In this document: positions 1 through 8,189 of the stretch, piece by piece
Layout of the letters: the number at the start of each line of letters is the position of its first letter
Numbering within the stretch: position 1 is the first letter of the stretch
NCBI GenBank assembly: GCA_026981635.1
Contig: JALSIF010000209.1
Span: 1 to 14,356 of the forward strand
DNA: 14,356 nucleotides
Reading direction: 5' to 3'
Origin: a bacterium
GTDB taxonomy: Bacteria > 4484-113 > JALSIF01
Translations under genes and position numbers: made by a program
The notes under the pieces: generated by a model
What the model was told of the DNA's origin: nothing
Databases searched by the model: none
The model's input: the letters and a program-made list of their open reading frames with translations, nothing else

Positions 1-72
1 TCACTTTTAGCTGCCCACTCTAGGCTCAGCCCATCCCAAAAGGTGGAGGCGACAGAAGTGAGACTGAAAAGC

Positions 73-1071
73 ATGTCTAACAGACTCTCTGGGGCTTGGG
101 CGGTGCGGCCGGCGATGCTGGCCTCCTTGCTGGTGGTGCTGATGGCGGGAGCGGTGCTGAGTCAGGTCAAGGTTGACCCCAACCTGCCCCGCTACACCAA
201 GGGACCGAGCCTCACTGGCAACCTCTCTGCGGTGGGCTCTGACACCATGAACAACCTGATGACCTACTGGGGGGAGGGCTTCCAGAAGCTCTACCCAGGG
301 GTCAACATCCAGGTTGAGGGCAAGGGCAGCTCCACCGCCCCGCCGGCGCTCATCTCCGGCACCGCCCAGCTTGGGCCCATGAGCCGCAAGATGAAGCGGG
401 AGGAGGTAAACGCATTTGAAAAGCGCTTCGGCTACCCGCCCACCCGGGTGATCGTGGCCATTGATACTCTGGCTGTATACGTGAACAAGGACAACCCCCT
501 GGGGTGCCTCTCCCTGTCCGAGCTTGACGCCATCTTCTCCAGCACCAGAAAGCTGGGCTGGCCGGAAGAGATCACCACCTGGGACCAGCTCGGCCTAGGG
601 GGGAAGTTTGACGGCCAACGCATCAGCCTCTACGGTAGAAACTCGGTCTCCGGCACCTACGGATTTTTTAAGGAAAAAGCCTTAAATGGTGGTGATTTCA
701 AGAACACGGTGAAGGAGCAGCCTGGCTCGGCCAGCGTGGTGCAGGGGGTGAGCCAGGACCTCTTCGGCATCGGCTATAGCGGCATCGGCTACAAGACCAG
801 CGGGGTTAAGGTGCTGGCCATCGCCAAAAAGAAGGGGGGCAAGTGCTACCTGCCCACGGTGGAGAACGCCCTCTCCGGCAGGTATCCCCTCGCCCGGCCG
901 CTGCAGATCTATGTGAACAAGAACCCCAACCGGGACTGGGACCCGCTGATAAAGGAGTTTCTCCGCTACGCCCTCTCCTACGAGGGGCAGGAGATGGTAA
1001 TCAAGGCGGGCTACTTCCCCCTGCCCGCCAAGGAGGTGAAGAAGCAGCTTGAGGCGCTGGGCCTCAAGTAA
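73..1071 (+). CDS. pstS: Phosphate-binding protein PstS, ABC transporter
   Basis: Periplasmic solute-binding protein that captures phosphate and delivers it to PstCA. From ATG 73 it is 332 residues: a short basic start, a hydrophobic run at about residues 15-30 and likely signal cleavage near Ser30; no lipobox. Family signatures visible are VGSDTMNNLM, a GKGSSTAPPAL loop, PMSRKMK, GRNSVSGTYGFFKE and GSASVVQGVSQDLFGIGY, the pattern of the PstS branch that travels with enlarged PstC/PstA. The reading frame is open to the window edge (position 1) and has in-frame GTG codons at 43 and 58. ATG 73 is preferred because it gives the cleanest signal peptide, with a weak GTGAG about 10 bases upstream. 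It lies 11 bp before pstC and is the first visible gene of the operon. Only 72 bases of upstream sequence are present and no clear Pho box is seen. Identity is firm; the start is less so. Confidence 0.93.
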   Translation: MSNRLSGAWAVRPAMLASLLVVLMAGAVLSQVKVDPNLPRYTKGPSLTGNLSAVGSDTMNNLMTYWGEGFQKLYPGVNIQVEGKGSSTAPPALISGTAQLGPMSRKMKREEVNAFEKRFGYPPTRVIVAIDTLAVYVNKDNPLGCLSLSELDAIFSSTRKLGWPEEITTWDQLGLGGKFDGQRISLYGRNSVSGTYGFFKEKALNGGDFKNTVKEQPGSASVVQGVSQDLFGIGYSGIGYKTSGVKVLAIAKKKGGKCYLPTVENALSGRYPLARPLQIYVNKNPNRDWDPLIKEFLRYALSYEGQEMVIKAGYFPLPAKEVKKQLEALGLK

Positions 1072-1082
1072 GGGCCACAGTC

Positions 1083-3425
1083 ATGGATGACCCCATCAAG
1101 CGGGCGAGCGGTCCCCCCGGGCTAAGCCCCTGGGAGAGGCGCAAGGACCGCCTCGCCCGCCTGGTGATTGAGGGCGGGGCGCTGGTCATTATCCTTGCCG
1201 TCCTGCTCATCTTTTTCTATCTACTAAAGGAGGCCTTCCCCCTCTTTCGTGAGGGAAAGGTGAGCCTGGTCGCTGAGGTAAGGCCGGAGGATGCCAACGC
1301 CACCCTGGGCGTAGTGGTAATGGACGACTATCAGAAGCTGGCCCTCAGGGTGACCAGGGTTGGGCTGGTTGAGACGCTGGCCCTAGACCGGAACCAGCAA
1401 GTCCCCCCACCCTTCCCGCTGGAGCTTGCGGGAGAGGTGGTGGCGGCAGGCTTTAACCCCTTCTCTGACCTGCTTGCGGCAGCCGACGGGGAGGGGAACG
1501 TGGCCCTCATCAGAATCGGCTGGCGGAGCCGGCTTGACCCCGAAAGGGGCAGGCTGGTTGAGCCGCAGTATGAGCGGCTGGCCGACTTTACCCTGGCGGT
1601 CTCCCACCCGCCCATCGCCCGGCTGGCGGTGGGCGGGGGAGAGGAGGAGCCCTGGGTTGCCGCGGTGGACAGCGCCGGCACGCTCTACCTGGCCAAGCTT
1701 AGCTCGGGCCTCTTCGGAAGCGAGGTGGTCCATTACGACCTGTCCGGGGAGGTTGGGCGGGTGGCCGGCCCGCTAGCCATCTCCCCCCGGGGAGACCGGC
1801 TGTTTGCCCTGGAGGGGAGCAGGGAGCTGGTGGCGGTAAGGCTTGGAGAGGAGCCCCGGGTGGAGAGCCGGGCCACCCACCCCGCCCCGGTCACCTCCCT
1901 GGCGGTCACGGTGGGCGGGGGAAGCCTGATGGTGGGGGACAGGCTGGGCCGTCTCTCCCGCTACCTGACGATCCGCCAGGTCAGGGTGACCAACGGAAGC
2001 TCTAGTCCCATCACCGTCCACGGGACCGTGCTTCATCCGGGGGAGAGCGCCGAGTTCATTGACCAGGAGATCGCCAAGTTCGTCAAAGGCATCCCGGGGG
2101 TGGAGCTTTCCCCGGCCGACTTCAAGCTCTACCGGGTGGGGGAGGAGTTTCCCCACCTTAACTCGGGGGTGGCAAGCATCATCCCTAGCCCCGCCTCGCG
2201 CCTGTTTGTCGCCTTTGGCGAGGGGGGCGAGGGGGTGATGAGCCACGCCACCTCGGGCAAGGAGGTTGCCCGCATAAAGAGTCTGCCCGGGCCGCCGGCG
2301 GCGGGGGTGATCAACGGTAAAGAGAGCGGCCTGCTGGTGATGGACCGGCGGGGCAGGCTCATCCTCCACCACCTTGACCCGGGCCACCCGGAGACCACCC
2401 TACGCACCCTGTTTGGCAAGGTCTGGTATGAGGGCTACACCCGGCCGGAGTGGGTCTGGCAGTCCACTGGAGGCACCGACGAGTTTGAGGCCAAGCTCTC
2501 CCTGCTACCGCTCATCTTCGGTACCATGAAGGGAGCACTCTACGCCCTGCTCTTTGCCCTGCCGGTGGCTCTGTTTGGCGCCCTCTACCTGTCGCAACTT
2601 GCTCCCCAGTGGCTCAAGCACCTGTTTAAACCGCTCATTGAGCTTATGACCGCCCTGCCCACCGTGGTGGTGGGTTTTCTGGCCGGTCTGTGGCTGGCCC
2701 CGCTGGTGGCCAAGAACCTGGTGGGGACGCTGATCATCTTTCCCCTGGTCCCCCTCGCTCTGATCGCCTTCATTCCCCTGGTCAACCTGATCCCCCCCCG
2801 CATCAGGGTAAGGCTCCCCCAGGGATGGGAGCTTCTACCCATTACCGTGATCGCTCTCACTGCGGTGTGGGTGGCCCTTAAGGTAGGGCCGCTGGTGGAG
2901 GCAAATCTCTTTGGCGGGGATGTGAAGCTCTGGCTCTACCAGAAGCTGGGCATGGTCTACGATCCCAGAAACGCTCTCATCGTAGGGATGGCGATGGGGT
3001 TTGCGGTAATCCCCATCATCTTCTCCCTGGCCGAGGACGCCCTTAGCGCAGTGCCCAAGCAGCTCATCAGCGGGGCGATGGCGCTGGGGGCCACCCGCTG
3101 GCAGACCGCCTGGCGGGTGGTGCTGCCGGCCGCCCTGCCGGGGGTGTTTGCGGCGGTGATGCTGGGCTTTGGTCGGGCGGTGGGGGAAACCATGATTGTC
3201 CTCATGGCTACTGGGAATACCCCCATCATTGACCTCTCCCCCTTCAACGGATTTAGAACCCTGTCGGCAAACATTGCGGTGGAGGTCCCTGAGGCGCCGG
3301 TGGGGGGGACCCTTTATCGGGTGCTCTTCCTCTCCGGCCTCATCCTCTTTCTCTTCACCTTCGTCATCAATCTGATCGCCAACGAGCTGGCCTCCCGCTT
3401 CCGGGCCCGCTACGGGAGGTTCTAG
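1083..3425 (+). CDS. pstC: Phosphate ABC transporter permease PstC, enlarged type
   Basis: Inner-membrane permease half of the phosphate importer, 780 residues against about 300-320 for the short E. coli type. The first membrane helix is at about residues 28-48. A long extracytoplasmic region (about 50-475) follows, with repeated beta-strand patterns such as LAISPRGDRLFALEG and SLMVGDRLGRLSRYL that resemble a WD/PQQ-like propeller. The permease core starts at about residue 475 and has several helices and the EAA coupling loop near residues 650-670 (SGAMALGATRWQTAWRVVLP), which contacts PstB. Permeases of this size are known in other Gram-negatives, for example pseudomonads. Within the periplasmic part, about residues 299-361 look like an extra inserted module (see findings). 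ATG 1083 follows the pstS stop by 11 bp with an AGGG nearby. The last codons form half of a hairpin over the pstA ribosome-binding site. Confidence 0.93.
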   Translation: MDDPIKRASGPPGLSPWERRKDRLARLVIEGGALVIILAVLLIFFYLLKEAFPLFREGKVSLVAEVRPEDANATLGVVVMDDYQKLALRVTRVGLVETLALDRNQQVPPPFPLELAGEVVAAGFNPFSDLLAAADGEGNVALIRIGWRSRLDPERGRLVEPQYERLADFTLAVSHPPIARLAVGGGEEEPWVAAVDSAGTLYLAKLSSGLFGSEVVHYDLSGEVGRVAGPLAISPRGDRLFALEGSRELVAVRLGEEPRVESRATHPAPVTSLAVTVGGGSLMVGDRLGRLSRYLTIRQVRVTNGSSSPITVHGTVLHPGESAEFIDQEIAKFVKGIPGVELSPADFKLYRVGEEFPHLNSGVASIIPSPASRLFVAFGEGGEGVMSHATSGKEVARIKSLPGPPAAGVINGKESGLLVMDRRGRLILHHLDPGHPETTLRTLFGKVWYEGYTRPEWVWQSTGGTDEFEAKLSLLPLIFGTMKGALYALLFALPVALFGALYLSQLAPQWLKHLFKPLIELMTALPTVVVGFLAGLWLAPLVAKNLVGTLIIFPLVPLALIAFIPLVNLIPPRIRVRLPQGWELLPITVIALTAVWVALKVGPLVEANLFGGDVKLWLYQKLGMVYDPRNALIVGMAMGFAVIPIIFSLAEDALSAVPKQLISGAMALGATRWQTAWRVVLPAALPGVFAAVMLGFGRAVGETMIVLMATGNTPIIDLSPFNGFRTLSANIAVEVPEAPVGGTLYRVLFLSGLILFLFTFVINLIANELASRFRARYGRF
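3391..3419 (+). promoter_or_regulatory. Hairpin over the pstA ribosome-binding site
   Basis: CCTCCCG (3391-3397, within pstC) is the exact complement of CGGGAGG (3413-3419), which contains the pstA Shine-Dalgarno GGGAGG. The 15-base loop holds GGGCCC. Ribosomes finishing pstC would open the stem, so pstA translation is probably coupled to pstC. Confidence 0.5.
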
Positions 3426-3427
3426 CG

Positions 3428-5161
3428 ATGGGCTGGTGGAAGACATTGGGGTCCAAGGCAGGGATAGCAGGCAAAAGCAGCCCCTCACCAGCGGGAGAGG
3501 GGAACAGCGAGCTTAGCCTGGCCAGGCGGCGAAACCTTCCCGCCGTGTGGCTTTGTGGCCTGTTTACCATCCTCTCGGTGGGGATGGTGCTGGGGGTGCT
3601 CCTGCTCATCGCCTGGCACGCCTTCGGTTACTACTGGCCCAGGCCCATCATGGATATAACCGTAAGGTCAGAGGATGGGGAAAAGCGCTTTTACGGCATC
3701 GTCGTGGGCCACCAGACCGGCATCAACCCGGCCGACCCCACCAAGCGGCTCAGCCAGACCCGCCTCAGGCTGGCCAACCGCGACCTGGTGGAAAGCGAGT
3801 TCATTTGGGTGGAGGATGAGAAGCTAGCCATTAAACCTGCCCCGGCGACGGTTGGGGTGGTGGAGAGGACCGAGTATGGTGACGCCATCGGCAACCTGTT
3901 GGAGCTAAAGGTGGAAGGAGATCACCCCACCACCATCGCCCCCACCGACCCGCAGTTTCTCCCCCGGCTAAACGACGAGATCCGGAGGGTGAGGGAGCGT
4001 AAGGCAAAGATTAGGCGGCTGGAGCGCGAGCTGGCCTATCTGGTGGAACCTTTGCAAAAGCTCCATGCGGCGGCGGCCGCCATCCGGGCAAAGCCCGAGA
4101 TCTCCGACCGGGACCGCCAGAAGCTCACCGAGCTTGAGGGACGCATAAAGGAGCTGGAGCGGGATATCTCCCCAAGGCAGAGGGAGATGGAGGAGGAGCT
4201 GACCCGGCTCAGGCAGGGGGCCGAGCGGGCAACCCTCACCCTCGCCCTGGCCGACGGGCGGGAGGTGGAGATCCCCATCTGGAAGGTTATCCGGGTCTAC
4301 CTGCCCAACCAGATGAGCCTGCGGGAGAAGGTGGGCCACTACCTCAGCAAGCTGTGGGAGTTCTACACCACCGAGCCGCGGGAGGCCAACACCGAAGGGG
4401 GGATCTACCCAGCCATCGTGGGCACGGTGGTGCTGGTATTTCTCATGACTTTGGCGGTGGTGCCGCTGGGGGTGCTGGCGGCCATCTACCTCAGCGAGTA
4501 TGCCCGCCCCAACCTGTTTACCAAGCTGCTTCGCATCTCCATCAACAACCTGGCCGGGGTCCCCTCCATTGTGTTTGGCATGTTTGGCCTGGGCTTCTTC
4601 ATCTATACGGTGGGCGGCCTTATTGACCGCACCTTCTTTGCCGACCAGCTTCCCACCCCCACCTTCGGTACCGGCGGGGTGCTGTGGGCGGCTCTCACCC
4701 TTGCTCTGCTCACCATCCCGGTGGTGATCGTGGCGGCGGAGGAGAGCTTTGCCGCCATCCCCCAGGGGCTGAGGGAGGGGGCGCTGGCCCTGGGGTGTAC
4801 CAAGTGGCAGCTTCTGAGGCGGATCCTGCTGCCCAATGCCCTGCCGGGGATCCTCACCGGGGTCATCCTGGCGGTGGAGCGGGCGGCGGGGGAGGTGGCC
4901 CCGCTGATGCTGGTGGGGGTGGTAAAGCTTGCCCCCTCCCTGCCGGTGGACAGCTACCCACCCTACCTCCACCTGGAGCGCAAGTTCATGCACCTGGGCT
5001 TCCACATCTACGACGTGGGCTTCCAGTCGCCCAACGTGGAGGCGGCCCTGCCGGTGGTGTATCTGACTGCCTTTACCCTGATCGTGCTGGTGCTGCTGCT
5101 AAACGGGGTGGCCCTGTGGCTTAGAAACAGGCTGCGCAGGGAGCTGGGGGGCGAGGTGTAG
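3428..5161 (+). CDS. pstA: Phosphate ABC transporter permease PstA, enlarged type
   Basis: Second permease subunit, 577 residues against about 280-300 for the short type. The cytoplasmic N terminus (1-37) holds a Pro/Ser/Gly-rich piece, [10 protein letters not shown], encoded by a GC palindrome. The first membrane helix is at about 38-63, followed by an extracytoplasmic domain with a charged coiled coil at about 179-270 (repeated E/R/L heptads around [10 protein letters not shown] and [12 protein letters not shown]). The permease core begins at about residue 324, with the EAA loop near 437-455 ([21 protein letters not shown]). The start lies 2 bp after the pstC stop and GGGAGG sits 8 bases upstream. 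That ribosome-binding site is the 3' arm of a hairpin whose other arm is in pstC, consistent with translational coupling. Long PstA proteins with N-terminal extensions are known; I cannot say what the coiled coil binds. Confidence 0.93.
   Translation: MGWWKTLGSKAGIAGKSSPSPAGEGNSELSLARRRNLPAVWLCGLFTILSVGMVLGVLLLIAWHAFGYYWPRPIMDITVRSEDGEKRFYGIVVGHQTGINPADPTKRLSQTRLRLANRDLVESEFIWVEDEKLAIKPAPATVGVVERTEYGDAIGNLLELKVEGDHPTTIAPTDPQFLPRLNDEIRRVRERKAKIRRLERELAYLVEPLQKLHAAAAAIRAKPEISDRDRQKLTELEGRIKELERDISPRQREMEEELTRLRQGAERATLTLALADGREVEIPIWKVIRVYLPNQMSLREKVGHYLSKLWEFYTTEPREANTEGGIYPAIVGTVVLVFLMTLAVVPLGVLAAIYLSEYARPNLFTKLLRISINNLAGVPSIVFGMFGLGFFIYTVGGLIDRTFFADQLPTPTFGTGGVLWAALTLALLTIPVVIVAAEESFAAIPQGLREGALALGCTKWQLLRRILLPNALPGILTGVILAVERAAGEVAPLMLVGVVKLAPSLPVDSYPPYLHLERKFMHLGFHIYDVGFQSPNVEAALPVVYLTAFTLIVLVLLLNGVALWLRNRLRRELGGEV
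3481..3502. repeat. GC-rich palindrome inside the pstA N terminus
   Basis: CCCCTC (3481-3486) pairs with GAGGGG (3497-3502), with a further CC/GG inside. It encodes SPSPAGEG at residues 18-25, ahead of the first membrane helix. The bases after it (AACAGCGAGCTTA) resemble those after the uvrD palindrome. A perfect 12-bp palindrome, GCCTGGCCAGGC, follows at 3516-3527. Confidence 0.4.
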
Positions 5162-5169
5162 ATACTAAG

Positions 5170-6039
5170 ATGGGTAGCGGTGAACTGAGCATGGTGATGC
5201 CCGAAGAGGCGGTCCCCTACGCTGAGCGGCGCGAGGAGGAGGAGCTTACCTCCTCCCGCATCCTTCCCCCTGAGCTGGCCGAGGAAGAGATCGTGGTGGA
5301 GACCCGGGGGCTGAGCTTCTACTACGACGACCACCAGGTCCTCCACGACCTGTGGATCAAGTTCCCCAAGAACCGCATCACCGCCATCATCGGCCCCTCC
5401 GGCTGTGGCAAGTCAACCCTGATCCGCTGCCTAAACCGAATGAACGACGTGGTGGCGGGGGCGCGCATTGAAGGGGAGGTGCTGGTGGAGGGGGTTAACA
5501 TCTACCGCCCAGAGGTGGAGGTGGAAACGCTCAGGCGCAGGGTGGGGATGGTCTTCCAGAAGCCCAACCCCTTCCCCATGTCCATCTGGGAGAACGTCTC
5601 CTTCGGACCGCGCATCTCGGGCATCCGCGACCGGGCCAAGCTGGACGAGATCGTGGAGTGGGCCCTCAGGCAGGCCCATCTGTGGGACGAAGTGAAGGAC
5701 CGGCTGGATGACAACGCGATGGAGCTTTCCGGCGGCCAGCAGCAGCGCCTCTGTATCGCCCGCTGCCTGGCCAACCGGCCCGAGATCATCCTGTTTGACG
5801 AGCCGGCCAGCGCCCTTGACCCCATCTCCACCGCCCGCCTGGAGGAGACCATCCTGGAGCTGGCCAAGGACTACACCTGCATCATCGTCACCCACAACAT
5901 GCAGGAGGCGGCCCGCATCTCCGACTACACCGCCTTCCTCTACATGGGCCGGCTGATTGAGTTCAACACCACCAGCCAGCTCTTCAAGAAGCCCCGCGAG
6001 GCCCGCACCGAGGCCTATATCACCGGCCGCTTCGGCTAG
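5170..6039 (+). CDS. pstB: Phosphate ABC transporter ATP-binding protein PstB
   Basis: ATPase that drives phosphate import by docking on the EAA loops of PstC and PstA at the cytoplasmic membrane face. All ABC motifs are intact in 289 residues: Walker A GPSGCGKS (75-82), Q-loop Gln130 in [13 protein letters not shown], signature LSGGQQQRL (186-194), Walker B IILFDEP with the D-loop SALD, and H-loop His242 in VTHNMQ. The PstB-specific RCLNRMND and KPNPFPMS stretches are present. About 40 acidic residues precede the conserved core (EREEEEL-type), longer than in the roughly 255-residue classic form. ATG 5170 is chosen because GAGGTG lies about 11 bases upstream; ATG 5191 is an alternative. It is the last gene of the operon: a strong hairpin overlaps its stop and no phoU follows in the window. 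Confidence 0.96.
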   Translation: MGSGELSMVMPEEAVPYAERREEEELTSSRILPPELAEEEIVVETRGLSFYYDDHQVLHDLWIKFPKNRITAIIGPSGCGKSTLIRCLNRMNDVVAGARIEGEVLVEGVNIYRPEVEVETLRRRVGMVFQKPNPFPMSIWENVSFGPRISGIRDRAKLDEIVEWALRQAHLWDEVKDRLDDNAMELSGGQQQRLCIARCLANRPEIILFDEPASALDPISTARLEETILELAKDYTCIIVTHNMQEAARISDYTAFLYMGRLIEFNTTSQLFKKPREARTEAYITGRFG

Positions 6040-6058
6040 CCCGGGAAGCGGGCGAGCC
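6034..6058 (+). terminator. Hairpin at end of pst operon, probable terminator or 3' stabiliser
   Basis: A 10-pair stem begins in the last pstB codons: GGCTAGCCCG pairs with CGGGCGAGCC across a GGAAG loop, with one A-G mismatch (6038/6054). It is followed by pyrimidine-rich CTACTCTCTC rather than a true T run, so it may be a weak intrinsic terminator or an mRNA 3'-end stabiliser. Its position between pstB and uvrD supports separating the two units. Confidence 0.5.
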
Positions 6059-6096
6059 TACTCTCTCGGGCCCTGGCGGTATATGCTGTTAGGAGA

Positions 6097-8181
6097 ATGG
6101 ACGAAGGCACCATAAGGCCCCTTGACTCCTCTCTTCCTGCCCTCTCAGGGGAAGGGGAGACGAACGAGCTCATCGTCCTCCCGCGGCTGGGCGAGGAGCA
6201 GGCCCAGCGGCTGGAGATTGACTTTAAAAGCGAGCTTAACGAGCAGCAGTATGCAGCGGTGACCAGCCCGGGGGGCTACAACCTGGTGCTGGCGGGGGCG
6301 GGAACCGGCAAGACCCGGGTGATCACCTATCGGGTGGCCTGGCTGATCAGCCAGGGGGTCCCCCCCAGCGCCATCCTGCTTGCCACCTTCACCAACAAGG
6401 CGGCCGAGGAGATGGTGCTTCGGGTGGAGCGGCTGCTGGGGGGAAGGCTAAGGGGAATCATGGCGGGCACCTTCCACTCCATCGCTGCCCGCCTGCTTAG
6501 GCGCTACGGGGAGCTGATCGGCTACCGGCCCGACTACACCATCCTGGACGAGACCGACCAGGTAAGCCTCCTGCGGCGGGTGCGCGAGGAGGTGGCCAGC
6601 CGGGAGAGCGCCCGCTTCCTCCCCCGGCCCAAGTCCCTCATCACCCTCTTCTCCTACGCCATCAACACCCAAAAGAGCCTGGAGCAGGCGGTGGAGGAGA
6701 AGCTCAGCGCCGACCAGCTCACCAACCTGGCCCTGATTGAGGCAATCTTTGACCGCTACCGGGAGGTCAAGCGGGAGCAGAACCTGATGGACTTTGACGA
6801 CCTGCTGGTGAATATCCTTCGCCTGCTTACCGAGCACCCGAAGGTGAGGCAGGCGCTGGCGGAGCGCTTCCAGCATGTGCTGGTGGACGAGTATCAGGAT
6901 GTAAACCTCCTCCAGGCGGAGATGGTGGAGCACCTCTCCAGCGTACACGGCAACCTGTTTGTGGTGGGGGACGACGCCCAGTCCATCTACGGCTTTCGGG
7001 GAGCCGACTACACCCGCATCCAGTCCTTCCCCGACCGCTTCCCCGAGGTGACCATCTATAAGCTTGAGCGAAACTACCGCTCCCTCTCCCCCATCCTCAA
7101 CCTGGCCAACGCGGTGATGGAGAGGTCGCTTTTTCGCCGCAGTGAACTTAGCAAGGTGCTCTTTGCCCACCGGCGTGAGGAGGGGGAGAAGCCGGTGCTC
7201 ATCACGGTGGACGACGAGCACGACCAGGCGGAACTGGTGGCGATGATGATCCTTCGCAAGCTAAACGAGGAAAGCCTTGCTCCCCGCGACATCGCCGTCC
7301 TCTATCGCAGCCACCGCTACAGCCAGGAGCTGGAGGTGGAGCTTACTCGCCTGGGCATCCCCTACACCATCCGGGGCGGCCTCAGGTTCATGGAGCGGGC
7401 CCACATCAAGGACACCCTGGCCTTCCTCAACTTCCTCCACAACCCCCGCGACACGGTGAGCCTGGCCCGCATGCTGGAGATGGTCCCTGGAGTGGGGGTA
7501 AAGACCGTAAACCGCATCGCCGGCCTGATTCTCAGGAGCGATGACCCCTTCACCGAGTTCATTGAGCGGGGCTGGCAGGAGGGAAGCTCCAGGGCGAGGG
7601 AGGGGCTCAGGCAGGTGAGGGACCTTCTGATCCAGCTTAGGGAGATGGGGGAGAGGGGGGAGCGGCCGGGCAGGCTCATCGGCCACGTGCTTGACGAGTA
7701 CTACTTGGAGGCGCTCAAGCTTCGCTACCCCAACTGGCGGGAGCGGGCGGGGGACGTGGAGCAGCTGGCCATCTTTGCCGCTCGCTTTGAGAATCTGGCC
7801 CAGTTCCTCCACGAGATCGCCCTCCACATGGGGTTTGCCGCCGAGCAGGTGGTCCAGGGGCCGGAGCCGGACACCGAGGGGAGGGTTACCCTCTCCACCA
7901 TTCACCAGGCCAAGGGGCTGGAGTGGAGAGTGGTGTTTATCGTTAGCGTCAACGACCAGGTCATCCCCCACATCTACACGGTGGGCGACCCCTACGCCCA
8001 CGAGGAGGAACGACGGCTGCTCTACGTGGCCATCACCCGGGCCAAGGATGAGCTCTACCTCATTGCCCCGAGCCGCCGCCTCACCCAGAACGACGATCTC
8101 TATTTGCTCAGACCCAGTCCCTTCATCAAGGAGATCCCCCGCTCCATCCTGCGGAGGGCGCGGGTAAGCTGGGAAAGCTAG
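6097..8181 (+). CDS. UvrD/PcrA-family superfamily 1 DNA helicase
   Basis: ATP-dependent 3'-5' DNA helicase for repair and replication restart. 694 residues with the full SF1A motif set: Q motif LNEQQYAAV (about 47-55), motif I AGAGTGKT (66-73), Ia TFTNKAAEEM, II VDEYQD (about 262-267), III VVGDDAQSIYGFRGAD, IV LERNYRS, V TIHQAKGLEW and VI YVAITRAKDEL (about 642-652). A VPGVGVKTVNRI helix-hairpin-helix-like stretch is in the 2B region. It ends soon after motif VI, without the extra C-terminal RNA-polymerase-binding tail of many PcrA/UvrD. The first 45 or so residues before the Q motif are an unusual low-complexity extension that includes a palindrome-encoded piece (SSLPALSGEGE). ATG 6097 is the only ATG before the Q motif; an AGGAG ends only about one base before it. 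Alternatives are Rep or UvrD2-like; family certain, subtype not. Confidence 0.93.
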   Translation: MDEGTIRPLDSSLPALSGEGETNELIVLPRLGEEQAQRLEIDFKSELNEQQYAAVTSPGGYNLVLAGAGTGKTRVITYRVAWLISQGVPPSAILLATFTNKAAEEMVLRVERLLGGRLRGIMAGTFHSIAARLLRRYGELIGYRPDYTILDETDQVSLLRRVREEVASRESARFLPRPKSLITLFSYAINTQKSLEQAVEEKLSADQLTNLALIEAIFDRYREVKREQNLMDFDDLLVNILRLLTEHPKVRQALAERFQHVLVDEYQDVNLLQAEMVEHLSSVHGNLFVVGDDAQSIYGFRGADYTRIQSFPDRFPEVTIYKLERNYRSLSPILNLANAVMERSLFRRSELSKVLFAHRREEGEKPVLITVDDEHDQAELVAMMILRKLNEESLAPRDIAVLYRSHRYSQELEVELTRLGIPYTIRGGLRFMERAHIKDTLAFLNFLHNPRDTVSLARMLEMVPGVGVKTVNRIAGLILRSDDPFTEFIERGWQEGSSRAREGLRQVRDLLIQLREMGERGERPGRLIGHVLDEYYLEALKLRYPNWRERAGDVEQLAIFAARFENLAQFLHEIALHMGFAAEQVVQGPEPDTEGRVTLSTIHQAKGLEWRVVFIVSVNDQVIPHIYTVGDPYAHEEERRLLYVAITRAKDELYLIAPSRRLTQNDDLYLLRPSPFIKEIPRSILRRARVSWES
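6133..6154. repeat. GC-rich imperfect palindrome inside the helicase N terminus
   Basis: CCCT-CTC-AGGG (6140-6150) is extended by CTTC (6133-6136) with GAAG (6151-6154), leaving a 3-base bulge. It encodes part of SSLPALSGEGE in the non-conserved leader of the helicase. The downstream flank GGGGAGACGAACGAGCTCA matches the pstA flank at most positions. Confidence 0.35.
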
Positions 8182-8189
8182 CCGGCCGT

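Noticed and set aside
2835-3488. 217-codon open frame antisense to pstC
   Set aside because: Low-complexity composition (His/Gly/Pro/Asp) and complete overlap with the PstC permease core, which has strong motif support.
3968-5005. 345-codon open frame antisense to pstA
   Set aside because: Its product is rich in His, Gln, Gly and Pro with no domain pattern, and it lies wholly under a gene with clear permease motifs. Long antisense frames are expected at this GC content.
6448-8001. Two long antisense frames (257 and 246 codons) under the helicase gene
   Set aside because: Composition follows the codon shadow of the helicase; no recognisable motif or ribosome-binding site.
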